Positions 16,201-25,775 of a DNA stretch of 44,484 nucleotides are shown here, in pieces. The stretch comes from Paraglomus occultum (lineage: Eukaryota; Glomeromycota; Glomeromycetes; Paraglomerales; Paraglomeraceae). Position numbers and translations under genes: made by a program. Location of the stretch: positions 1 through 44,484 of the forward strand of contig CAJVPJ010000102.1 in assembly GCA_910592205.1 (NCBI GenBank), written 5' to 3'. The stretch's first letter is position 1. Each line of letters begins with the position of its first letter. The notes beneath the pieces were generated by a model. The model had not been told where the DNA came from. It saw only the letters and a program-made list of their open reading frames with translations, and ran no database searches.

Positions 16201-16375
16201 TCTTGGATATAACCAGATTGGAGAAACAAGTACAGCTGCTTTGACAAAGGCTCTGGAAGCAAATTCTTCTCTGACTTCTTTAAATCTCAGAGGCAATCAG
16301 ATTGTGCATAAAGGTGCAGCAGCTTTGGCAAAGGCACTGTTATCAAAATTTTTTAATATTGATAAGTTGTCATAA
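13243..16375 (+). CDS. TKL-like protein kinase fused to 23 RNI-type leucine-rich repeats
   Basis: Four-exon model: 13243-13497, 13569-13638, 13722-13894, 13988-16375; 961 aa. The N-terminal half is a protein kinase: glycine-loop HGAFGVVYKA (43-52), VAIK with Lys64, catalytic HKDL (163-166) with SSANIL, DFG (182-184), the activation-segment end SAAYIDPVTF, then SDIFSLGVILWE. All catalytic residues are present, so it should be active. The fold resembles the TKL-like kinases expanded in arbuscular mycorrhizal fungi. From about residue 308 to the end run 23 repeats of about 28 aa with consensus LxLxxNxIGDTGAAALAKAL then ESNSSLTS, the ribonuclease-inhibitor-type LRR, likely forming a horseshoe for ligand or partner binding. 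No signal peptide or membrane segment is seen, so it is probably cytosolic. The kinase domain has three introns; the whole LRR array lies in one exon. The exon 2/3 join (13639-13721 intron) was chosen because it alone restores phase into HMVFEFAEDG. Ligand and pathway unknown. Confidence 0.88.
14411..16372 (+). repeat. 84-bp tandem repeat array encoding the LRRs
   Basis: About 23 head-to-tail units of about 84 bp, each one LRR. Words such as gatacaggagcagcagcttt and tcaaattcttctctgacttc recur almost unchanged. Units at 15584-15667 and 15668-15751 differ at only about five positions. Three units are longer (IGKINIGT, IGKKETGT, IGKIETGT insertions) and one is shorter (near 15540). This points to recent unequal crossing-over or slippage with the frame kept. 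Confidence 0.92.
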
Positions 16376-17242
16376 GAATTATGCATGTAAATACCTCTGT
16401 TAATATTAAGAGCTTTGAATTAGCTTTATATTTATTTATCTGATTCTTTTCTATGAATTAAATTGTAGATATGAAACAACAGTTGTGACACAAATAACAG
16501 TTGTAATGATACAGTTTTGAAATTTTGTTTTAAGTATTAGTATTAGCATACTAACACTGTTAAGTTTGGGTATAAAAATATGTAGCATTCAAATTATTGG
16601 CTAACAGATATAAAATATAAAAATGTGTCTGCTTCATTATCGACACATCATTGGCTTAGTCTCCGTTTTTTTACTTTTCTTCTGATTAACATCATCACTG
16701 CTAGAATATGTGAAATTTGAGCAGCTATATTAGAACTGCTTTTTGATATATAGAGCTTTTAGTTATAGGCTTTATCGAGAGATTAACTAACGAAATCTGG
16801 TATTTTGTATTAGCATTGGGTATTTCCATGAAATTTCCGCCATTATTATATATATCAAGTTTCACTCTAGCAAGCTAAATAAATAAAATATTGAGCTTTT
16901 GAGCTGATTAGCACGGTTTGCCTGTCTACAGATATAGATAAAGTGTTTAAGAACGTCACCAAAGTCTACTTTGACAGTCTCACTTCATCGTATGTCCAAT
17001 TCCCTTTTTCTATTTCTCGTGCTTTTCCCTTTTATTTTCGTTCACCCGTCAATACCATTACGATGTTCGTTGTATTTAAGCTTGTTCAAGTATGCCAACT
17101 TGCATTTGTATAATTAATGGTTTATTAATCCGCAGATAAAATAATCAGTTGCCAAGTCAAATAATTATATCAGACAATGTCAGGTTACATATGCTCGCCA
17201 ATAGAAATTTGATAAAGAGCTGCCCATCATGTTTGCTCTCCT
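16376..17242. other. Convergent 3' spacer between the kinase-LRR and PY-motif genes
   Basis: AT-rich DNA between two convergent genes, expected to hold both 3' UTRs. No ORF or RNA gene recognised. Confidence 0.45.
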
Positions 17243-18417
17243 TCACACCCACCTAACATTATTGACAATAGTGTTCACATTAGCATTAAACCACTCTCTG
17301 GGCGTAATTTTCATTACAAACATACTCTCTATCTGCCTATTAAAACTTTTTTTATACAGCCAACTTAAAGGCAAGAATATGATCCAGAGACACGAGATGA
17401 AACAAAGAAAACGCGTCCATTTGGAGTGAGCGAAGCGGGATAATTTGTTGTCATCGTAGACTTCGACCATATGATTACGCATAGGGAATGTTACTCGGAC
17501 TTGATTATGGTAACCCTGTTGACGAATTGCGTAAGTTATGGCACGGGTTAGGGACGTATAATCCCAGACTACGACCTGAATATTGGAAAATGAAAAGGGA
17601 AGATAGTAATTTGATGAGTTTTAAATAAGACAAAGGCATAACATAACAAAACAATATGCCAATCCTCGTCTCGCACCTTTTTCATTTTAATCTCTTTCAA
17701 TTTATTCTTGTGATCTATATATTCCTGCAGTAATTCCCTAAGATCTTTCGCTGGTTGACCTTTCTGACCACATACAGTTATCATTCCACGCGGTATTATA
17801 TACTCCGTGAGATCTAATGTAAAGTGAAAATCTGTGACTTCTCGACTGTCATGTGTTGTATCCGTTCGCGTATGGCCGTTGGCGTCTGTGTGTGTGTGAT
17901 AATGAACAGTCGTCTCTTCATGATAACCTTAATGCGAATAAAGCATACAGGGAGAGGATGATTTAAATAAACCGGATCAGTTAATACCACATCAGTCAAT
18001 TATTCACATTTTCTCAGTTGATAAGCAATTAAAACAAAGCTCATAAATTTGACTTCGCGTACCATGAATCGTAATAGCCATTTCAGGCATATCGTTGTGT
18101 GCTAGAAAGAACCTATGCAAGCTCTCGATGTCCTTATTAATCTTTGAATCGTGACTCACAACTCCCTCATTAGATCTCTCGTAACTCGCATCCGACAAAC
18201 TATACGCTGGCGGTGCCGAAAACTCGTCAGTCATTGCATTTTCTTGCCCATGTATATCTACAACTACGTTCGTATCCGTATAACTTGTTTTCGAATAATC
18301 TGTCTGTAGTAACGATTGATTTTCACCGTCATCCTCTGATGCGAGCGCTTCGTCATAGGATGGTAGCAATGGGCGGGCAGACGAAGATGCAAGGGTCGTC
18401 GTTTGGTCGTAAGACAT
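17243..18417 (-). CDS. Membrane-anchored protein with two PY motifs, unknown function
   Basis: Three-exon model: 18417-18063, 17885-17677, 17575-17243; 298 aa, GT-AG sites, frame closes. I do not recognise a named family. The overall pattern (PY motifs, then a TDFxFxxDLTEYI core, then one membrane helix) resembles conserved hypothetical fungal proteins. Visible features are LPSYDEA (18-24) and PPAYS (69-73), both candidate ligands for WW domains of NEDD4/Rsp5 ligases. An acidic Ser-rich N-terminus is followed by the central core SREVTDFHFTLDLTEYIIPR and a Lys-rich coiled stretch around 170-188. A hydrophobic helix FLCFISCLWIIFLPLSWLY lies at about 244-262 with basic residues right after it. 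No signal peptide, so the PY-bearing N-terminus is probably cytosolic. A TG run lies beside the 3' splice site of the first intron (177 nt). An Rsp5-adaptor or Rsp5-substrate role is a guess from motifs only. Confidence 0.75.
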
Positions 18418-21400
18418 TCTGATAATTGGAACTAGACATGGTGTTTAAGGTCAGAATGACAGAATTTAGGGAAACGGGTGAATAGAATAGAATGCAAGAA
18501 TAGCAATCAATATATACATTGTCAACGTGTATAAAAAAGTAAGAATGTTTTCGTCGTCGATTAAGCTGCGCAAGTATCCAAAAAGTGTATTTATATGGTG
18601 AGTAAATATATGGCACATGACTAATCAACGTATCTGCATTTCACGTCGTATTTCCTATCACACGCTATGGTATATGTTCTCACGAAATAATATTCTAATC
18701 TAAACAATAACGATAACAATAGATTCACAATGGGCTGTTCGATTCTGTTCCAATTTGTGCCGATCCCTGATTGGCGGATTAAAATCACATGATGGGAACG
18801 GCAAATTTTGCAGTTCCCCACACAAGTTTTATTAATAAGCGTAAAAAAATAATGAAAGGTTACGTTGCGCAAAAGGGTTCTAATGCCTTTTAGAAATATA
18901 TTTTAATATTTTTTTGCAAAGAATAACACTTGAAATCTTAGAGTGAAAAGAAAACAACGTAACGGGGAAACAAGCCTAATACTAATAACTTTGTTGTATT
19001 GAATGAGTATCATTCTCAATGAGTATATTAAACTCTCAGTGTTATATCTTTATACTATGAACGAATGGGCATGGGTGAAGTCTGCTTTCTTTTGTCCACA
19101 CGTTTTGCTCAATTCTACACATACTCATTATTTCCTTAAACTGAAACTTCAATTAAGTGCGTTCTGCAACACTTTGTTGATTCTTATTATCCAACCATCC
19201 AAAGTGCTTACAATAATGTCATCCAATTCCGCGGTCAAGAAATCGCTGCTGAAATACCAGAATCTTTGAATCTCCACAGCTTTTCGATCGAAAGTTTGTC
19301 AAATAACCAAGGGTGTATTAGTATGTCTTATAAAATACACCACCATGTATCTAGCACGGAAATAAGTATCTTTGTCTTCGTTACCATGTATTATCACAAT
19401 TGATCTTTAAATTCTTTAATTATCACAGGAACAATATAGTTATTAACTGCTTAGTATGGTCAGTGGCTGTAACGTTTATTATATACAAACCTAGGAAATA
19501 CTAGTCGTGGCTTTTTTCTTTGGTGTAAACATTTATTGAGTTGGATCCCGCAGAATTTGCTATGAATAACGAGTGAATGGTTATAGGCAATATTATGCTT
19601 ATGTGACAAGAGCAAATTAATCAAAACACAGGCGCAATTACAATTTATATAGTTATAAAATAATTTGAACATACTAAAATCATTCCACATAACATCAGCG
19701 ATCTCCATCTTTTGTACCATTTTTATATATAATTTTTTCTGAGTAAAATACAAATGCAAGCAAACTGACACACTAGACAAATTTTTTCTGTATCTAAGCC
19801 TTTTCAACTTTTGATAAAATCTTTTGTTATAAACCAAAAGTTTATTCGTTAGCTCATTCGGCGTTGTTGAATTATTCGTAGCGCAAAAATTGGCTTCTAA
19901 ATTAAAAAATTGAAGCAAACGACCTAACATTCTTGGTGAGTTGGACGTTACAACCAATAATAACAATTATACTGTGCTGACTTTGCTACTTGCACCCGGA
20001 CGTGTACCGCATCACTGTAGAAGTGGCAATCTCAACAGTTTGAATGAACTGACGTAGATTACTTTTCAGCCAACGCACAGACCAACCTTGCCCAAGTCTA
20101 TATTAACATTAAGATATTTACTCGTCAGCAAAACAAACCGCAACAATGCTGGCAATTCTCTAGTTACATAACAATCAGGTTCCAAATTCGGCACTAGCTG
20201 CTCAAAACGCGCCACCAAATACACTACTCGCGGTAACGTTGCCAAACACGACATCAAATATTGCCTTCTTTTGTTTGGAATGATATCATTTAATTATCAA
20301 CGAGTAACGTTATCAACAATACTGGGTATACGAAATGATAGACCAAGCCCGTTATCGAACATGAATAGGATACACACGAAAATACTTTGTGTTAGTGACC
20401 TGATTGTTGAAGAATTTACTTGCTGTGAACGTTCGATATCTGCTCCGAAGAGTTGTCTGTGTTCAGGAGGCGGCTGTGGTAAATAGAATACATGGGACGT
20501 TGATGTGAAGTCATCGAACAAGCGGTCGTCCGGTCAGCGATTCTGATGATACTGTTACTCATTCATTTGTTACAAGTAGGCTTCTTGCACGCAACATGGG
20601 TCACGCGCGAAATCAATTTCGTCATTAATCGCCAATAGCCCATCAATCGAAAATCCAATGCTAATGAAATTCACATACCGTATACTTACTGTAAAAGACC
20701 CACTCTTAGCATAGATGAGGGTGCTTATTCACGGTAGTATATGGTATTTGTAGAGCTCGTGAGGTGCTTCAAGTTTTTCTGATATATTATTAACTACTTT
20801 TTTTTTATTCTCTTCGATAAGTCGAATGGTCATGTCCTGTCCGACTAACCAGAATTTATTGATTATATATAGCGGTTAATAACCTAAATGTAAATAGCTC
20901 TATATTGTCAGATATGAATATTTACAAATTGAGTTCTTTAAGGTAAGCTAATTTACGAGTTAGTTGTATAATACAACAATTAACTATATAAGCGCGTGGT
21001 TCTCGATAAGTCAACCATTAGAGAGCAGGTATCCTAGTCGACTTGTCGAATCTGTCGTATAGTCTAATGCAATCAAAACTCATGCCGATAAAATTTTGTT
21101 TACCCAAATAAGTCCTAGTATTATTGAGTGTAAATACCATATAATAAACTGCCGACGCAAATCTCGATGTAAGAAAGATGCTATATATAAAAAAACGTTT
21201 GGCTGGGACCCGGTTTTTATTGTAAACCTCATTTTTGCTAAAAATCTCTTGGTATTAGATATGTCAAAATTATAAAAAGTCTCTCTCTTATAAGAAGCAT
21301 AACGCAAAAGACAATTAATTTCTTTAATTGTAGACATCACGTTCTCATATCACATCAGTGTTCTCTGTGATTGCTGATTATAATCTATTAGATAAGACTG

Positions 21401-22407
21401 TTTTATCGATCAAATTTTCGTATCAACTTTCTGATCACAACCAACAAGTGTCTTTTGTTGGTTTTTTTTCGCGTAAGACGGCGGAATACGTAAAATCTCA
21501 GTATCAAAAGACCTGGGCATATGTAACGATAATCATCGGGTTGATGTGACGGGATTTGCCGTTATCAAATCAGATCATAGCCTTCAATTTTTCAGATCTT
21601 TTGGGCGCTAATCTTAATTTCTACTACATCTCGATTGAGATTGGTCCGTGAAACAGCCCCATGCGGTTCCCGCGCCATAAATCTGCGATGGGCCCGTCAT
21701 GCATTTATTTCCTCCGGAAAGGTAAAGATGATCACGGATTGACCCTCAAAACCTGCTTAGATAGGGGCCAATAACACTTGCAGCCCTCGCAAGAACAATA
21801 GAAAATATGTGAAGTACGATTTTGCTCACAAACAATGAGTAATGTGGACACTAACGAAATCGACTTATTTAGAAACTCTTATAACTTTCATACGGGTTGA
21901 AACTAAATCTGTTAGATTATTATTAATAACACGTATCAGCTGCTACGAATGAACTCGGCACCGTGAAAATATCTCGTGTTCTGATTGGATAATGTGAATT
22001 CACATGAAAAGGCATTAAACGTCTGCAGCTTTTGTTAGACACCAAATTAAGCCTTTAAAGAATGATAGCACAAACATTGTCTCGTTGATAAGTGTGATGC
22101 TTTCTTTTTATTTCGCTTAACTTATAACACAAGACTTGCTTGTGTATCTAATATATATGTATTAATATAGCTTATACAAGTTTTGAGTGATAATTGATGT
22201 TATATTTATATCAATTACAAATGCAATAATGTCTATTAATATTAAATGGTCAACACAAATTACAATTATGATTAATTAATTTGATATCTATAAACAGTCC
22301 TCGACCTGCGGAGACTTGCGGATGAAAATACGCGTATACCAAGCATTCGACAATCACGTATTGTTGTTTGTCACCGATTACGCAATTATCCTCTTCTCCT
22401 CACAGCC
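18418..22407. other. 4-kb spacer with unconvincing minus-strand ORFs
   Basis: No defensible gene. Three consecutive minus-strand ORFs (20521-20297, 20257-20066, 19966-19460; the last 168 codons) could be fragments of one fast-evolving or decayed gene, but I could not join them with good splice sites and recognise no domain. A relatively GC-richer patch at about 21640-21790 stands out from its AT-rich surroundings; it matches nothing I know. Confidence 0.35.
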
Positions 22408-23366
22408 TTACAAACTCCATCTCTTCTCAACCTTGCGCCGCTGTAATTTAGCAAATTTCTGCGCCCCAATAACTATTTTGTGTCTCCACGCAGCCCAGTC
22501 TCTTTCTTTAGGTGGCCATTGCAGCGGCTCCTCATATGCCGGCAACTCTTTTAATAGCTGCGGATCGACAGCCAGCTCCGCAGCAATATCGTCGACCATA
22601 CAGCTTTTCCGAATAGATTCTTGTTCTTTGTAATACCAGAAAATCATGTTATACTTGTATGCTAACTCGAATTCCTCGACATCTTGAAGGTAATGACGAA
22701 CACGTTCTTGATGTTTAGTGGCCCAGAGAGTGCGAGTGGCAGGGGGAATGGTGCGGAACCGGAATTCAGCTTGAATGACATCGGAAATCCAATATATCTC
22801 ATAAGTACCGATTGAGATGTATGGAAGGCAGGACAATACGCCTTTTGGAATCTTCCATTCATTTAAGAGACGATGTTTACTAAGTAGATTGTAGGACGAT
22901 GAAAAAGTAAATGGTTAGATCATTCAACACTTTGAAAGAAATCCCTTTTGTTTCCCTACCCACCCCGTTTCCCCTCCTACCTTATCGTTCTCTCAAGTAA
23001 ACATGATCTACACGCTCTAACTTTAAATGGCCAATACGCCTTGGACTCCCATTCTTTTTGCCCTCGACAGAACTGACACTTTGTCAACCAATAATGCAAC
23101 AACATGTACTGTTGTTCACTCATGCCCTTTGGCGGTGGCCGGTGATCAAACAAGTCCGAGGATCTCAGTCGAGATGTGCGCCATATCTCTTGTGTGTAAG
23201 CAGACCTATTTGCACTGAGAAGAGCACGGAAATAACGGCAAACCCGAAGCAATGTGAAGAGGTCATCGGGTGTAAGATGTTCACAGATTGCAGCGAAAAT
23301 CTCTGGCGGAATATCCGTGGTTATATTAAACTGTCGACGTCTTGGCGTTGAATTTTGGGCACCCAT
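22408..23366 (-). CDS. F-box protein with CxxC...CxxC motif
   Basis: Two-exon model: 23366-22981 and 22879-22408, intron 101 nt, 285 aa. F-box proteins are substrate receptors of SCF (Skp1-Cullin-F-box) ubiquitin ligases. The F-box lies at about residues 17-60 (ITTDIPPEIFAAICEHLTPD then LFTLLRVCRYFRALL). After it comes CQFC (97-100) and, 19 residues later, CRSC (119-122), a four-cysteine arrangement common in fungal F-box proteins and probably binding zinc. The C-terminal half has no repeat domain; it is rich in Trp, Tyr and charged residues and ends QRRKVEKRWSL. The splice joins an AG to a T to make Ser after ERTIR, and the frame then runs on to SKHRLLNEWKIPKG. Substrate unknown. Large lineage-specific F-box families are typical of these fungi. 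Confidence 0.87.
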
Positions 23367-24977
23367 TGTTAATTACAGGCAAGGGGTTTATAGTTTGGAC
23401 GACTGGTTGAGGAATTGATGAGCCGAATTTCCCAAATACCGGTTGATGAATGGAGTTTTGTGTTTTCTTTGTTGAATGGAAAAGAAAACTAGTTGATGGG
23501 TTGGGTAATAGGGGAAAAGAGTTACGGCGACTTAATGTCTTAAATATCCTCTCTCTCTACTTATATTCCGATATGCAGAATTACAAAGCAAAAGGAATGT
23601 AGGAGAATGCGTAATTTGTACTTGCTTTACGTTTGCATAACATGCAACCAGCGAATTATCAGGTAAGCAAAACGGTAAGGGGGGTAGGGAGAGAGAGAGG
23701 AGAGAGAGAGAGGAGGGAAAGGGAAGTGTTATCTGTTAGGGAAACGAAGATAGGGAAATGGAATGAGAAATGAGAGGGTAAAACAGGAAACAAAGGATAT
23801 CATCGGGTTAATGGTTTATATCAATAACGTAAACAGTCGTCACTATAATAGGACGCTATTAATAACAAGACTTTGATATCCTCTCATTTTAATTACGCAT
23901 GAATTAACTGCATTCTTAGTAATCATTGGTCCCCGTTTGTGCTTTACCGCAGCTAGATATCCGCAGCAACATGTGACCAAACATTCTACAAGAGGATATT
24001 AAAAAACAAGCAATAAACAAGGCACAAAGCACTCCTAATGAGGTGATCGGCTCACGTTATCTACTTACGTAGTAAATGCATTACATATGCACATTGCGTT
24101 ATTTTACTCATCGATGTATGAAATACGATACTGAGTGAGAAGAGATGACGTTCAAGAGTATGTAGCCCATAAAACGTCACTCGCTTGTATCGTAGTATAT
24201 ACTACTTGTGTCGATAGGTTCGTCATCGTGACGCACGCAGCATACCTAATGTTTAGATATTATCGTCCAAATAGAAATAACAATACATTAGGTCTCATTT
24301 TTCTCGTTAACCTCATTTTATTGTTATTATATATCCGTCAATACTATCCAAATAGAGTTACCAGATTGACCAATAAAGCGAAGATAAAGCCCAATATAAG
24401 TTGCGGCTTTTATTTTGTACAATTTAACAAATATGATAAGAATGGACAACTAAGTATAATGAAACCGTCCAAGATATTATACTGCGGATATACGCCCCGT
24501 ATTGTTCTGCCCAATATCGTCGACAGGGGTGGGGGTAATCTATCAGCAGAGGGTATATGAAAATAGAAACAGACGTAATATCGAATATGAATAGATTCGG
24601 CCATTCATGCCTCTTCAAGACTTATAGCTTTTTTACCAAGGCTTTTTGTGCGGTTTCAGCCCATTTTGATCATCCCATTTACCTCGGATCTCGTCGGAAT
24701 TTCATTGCTAATAATGACGCAATACAATGTAGTATATTCACTGGGGGTAGGGGTCTCCTGTTCAAGCCGCAGTAATATGAGTCAACTAAGCGCAGTTCCG
24801 AAAACAGGTGACAACGCAGGTAAATAAATAAGACCCACTGACCCCCCCCAGAAAATTCCTCATTACAACTAGCTGGAACGGTTTATCGAGAACCATAAGT
24901 TTTCCTTTAAAAAACATTCGACATACGAGAAGACAAGAGAAACTTTTACCCCTCAAAAAAAATAAAGTAAGGAACAA
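23367..24977. other. Divergent spacer between the F-box and cyclin genes
   Basis: Contains both promoters, since the genes diverge, and a GA-rich tract. A GTG-started plus-strand ORF (24135-24560, 141 codons) has one hydrophobic stretch but overlaps two minus-strand ORFs of similar quality and has no family signature, so it is not called a gene. Confidence 0.4.
23684..23726. repeat. GA-rich microsatellite upstream of the F-box gene
   Basis: A purine run made mostly of GA units on the plus strand, so a CT-rich run on the coding strand of the F-box gene, about 320-360 bp before its ATG. CT-rich tracts are frequent in fungal promoters; a regulatory role is only possible. Confidence 0.8.
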
Positions 24978-25775
24978 ATGTATCAAGGAAGCACAAGGAA
25001 GAGAAGCTGCGCAGACGAAGCTGAAAGTCAAATTCAAAATTTTCCAAGCAAACGACCCCACACTACACACGATACCATTTCCATTTCTTCGCCACCATTA
25101 ACACCTCATCATGTCCGTTCTACTTCCCATACACCAAATTCCACATTCGGAGATATCCTCGTATATAACAAATTACCTACTCTCGTCCAGTCCCGCGCTC
25201 GTAAAGCAGCCCTTGTAGACAATTTGATCGATTTGGCCGTAGAAATAGTAGAAGAGATCTGGTCACCGTTCACCGTTAATCCGAACGTAAGGCTAGTGTC
25301 CTTGAAGACATTCATAAAAAAGCTGTTGCAAGGAATGCGAGTATCCTTTTCCACACTGCAGATCTGTTTGCTGTACCTCGTCCGTGTGCAACATTGCATA
25401 TTCAAACGTGCACAGACATCAAGTCGTGGAGAATCCAAGAAAGATCCAACCATATGCGCACGCCGAATGTTCCTTGCCGCATTGATGACAGCTCACAAGT
25501 ACACTCAAGACAAAAAATATCACATTAGAACCTGGAGTGACGTCTCGGGTCTTTCCGTTCAGGAGATCTGCGTGAACGAGCGATTGTTTTTAGAACTGCT
25601 AGATTATAAATTATTCGTAAACGATGAAGATTTTAAAAGATGGTGTGTCCTGCTATTGATCACTATTCAGAAGATTGCTGGCGAGGATATGGATAAGGCT
25701 AGCATCTGTCAAAGCGAAAAGGGAAAGCAAGTGATGATGGAGTTTAGAAGGGAGATAAGAGGGATGGTGGTTTAG
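24978..25775 (+). CDS. PCL/Pho80-like cyclin
   Basis: Single-exon gene, 265 aa. PCL cyclins bind and direct the Pho85-type cyclin-dependent kinase, which in yeasts links phosphate, amino-acid and carbon status to growth and cell-cycle entry. The cyclin box spans about residues 85-230. Diagnostic parts are the core ARRMFLAALMTAHKYTQDKK followed by YHIRTWSDVSGLS, then VNERLFLELLDYKLFVND. The N-terminal 60 residues are Ser/Thr/Pro-rich, with SSPPLTP (37-43) and other S/T-P sites that could be phosphorylated, and basic stretches (TRKRS, SKRPH) that could import the protein to the nucleus. Similarity looks strongest to the Pcl5/Pcl1 group rather than to B-type cyclins, which are longer and carry a second box. 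Which PCL subgroup it belongs to is not settled. Confidence 0.87.
   Translation: MYQGSTRKRSCADEAESQIQNFPSKRPHTTHDTISISSPPLTPHHVRSTSHTPNSTFGDILVYNKLPTLVQSRARKAALVDNLIDLAVEIVEEIWSPFTVNPNVRLVSLKTFIKKLLQGMRVSFSTLQICLLYLVRVQHCIFKRAQTSSRGESKKDPTICARRMFLAALMTAHKYTQDKKYHIRTWSDVSGLSVQEICVNERLFLELLDYKLFVNDEDFKRWCVLLLITIQKIAGEDMDKASICQSEKGKQVMMEFRREIRGMVV

Noticed and set aside
14518-16262. Several minus-strand ORFs rich in Leu and Lys across the LRR exon
   Set aside because: They are antisense shadows of the LRR repeats. Their repeated LLPKLLLLYLQ-like pattern is just the complement of the 84-bp unit.
18700-18800. Possible tRNA, from a B-box-like string gttcgattct at 18737
   Set aside because: No matching A box, anticodon stem or acceptor pairing could be arranged around it.
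21000-21070. Possible tRNA or small RNA around cgcgtggttctcgataagtc
   Set aside because: It lacks the conserved B-box sequence and a closing acceptor stem.
24135-24560. 141-codon plus-strand ORF with a hydrophobic stretch
   Set aside because: It starts at GTG, has no family signature and overlaps minus-strand ORFs of similar quality. Not supported as a gene.
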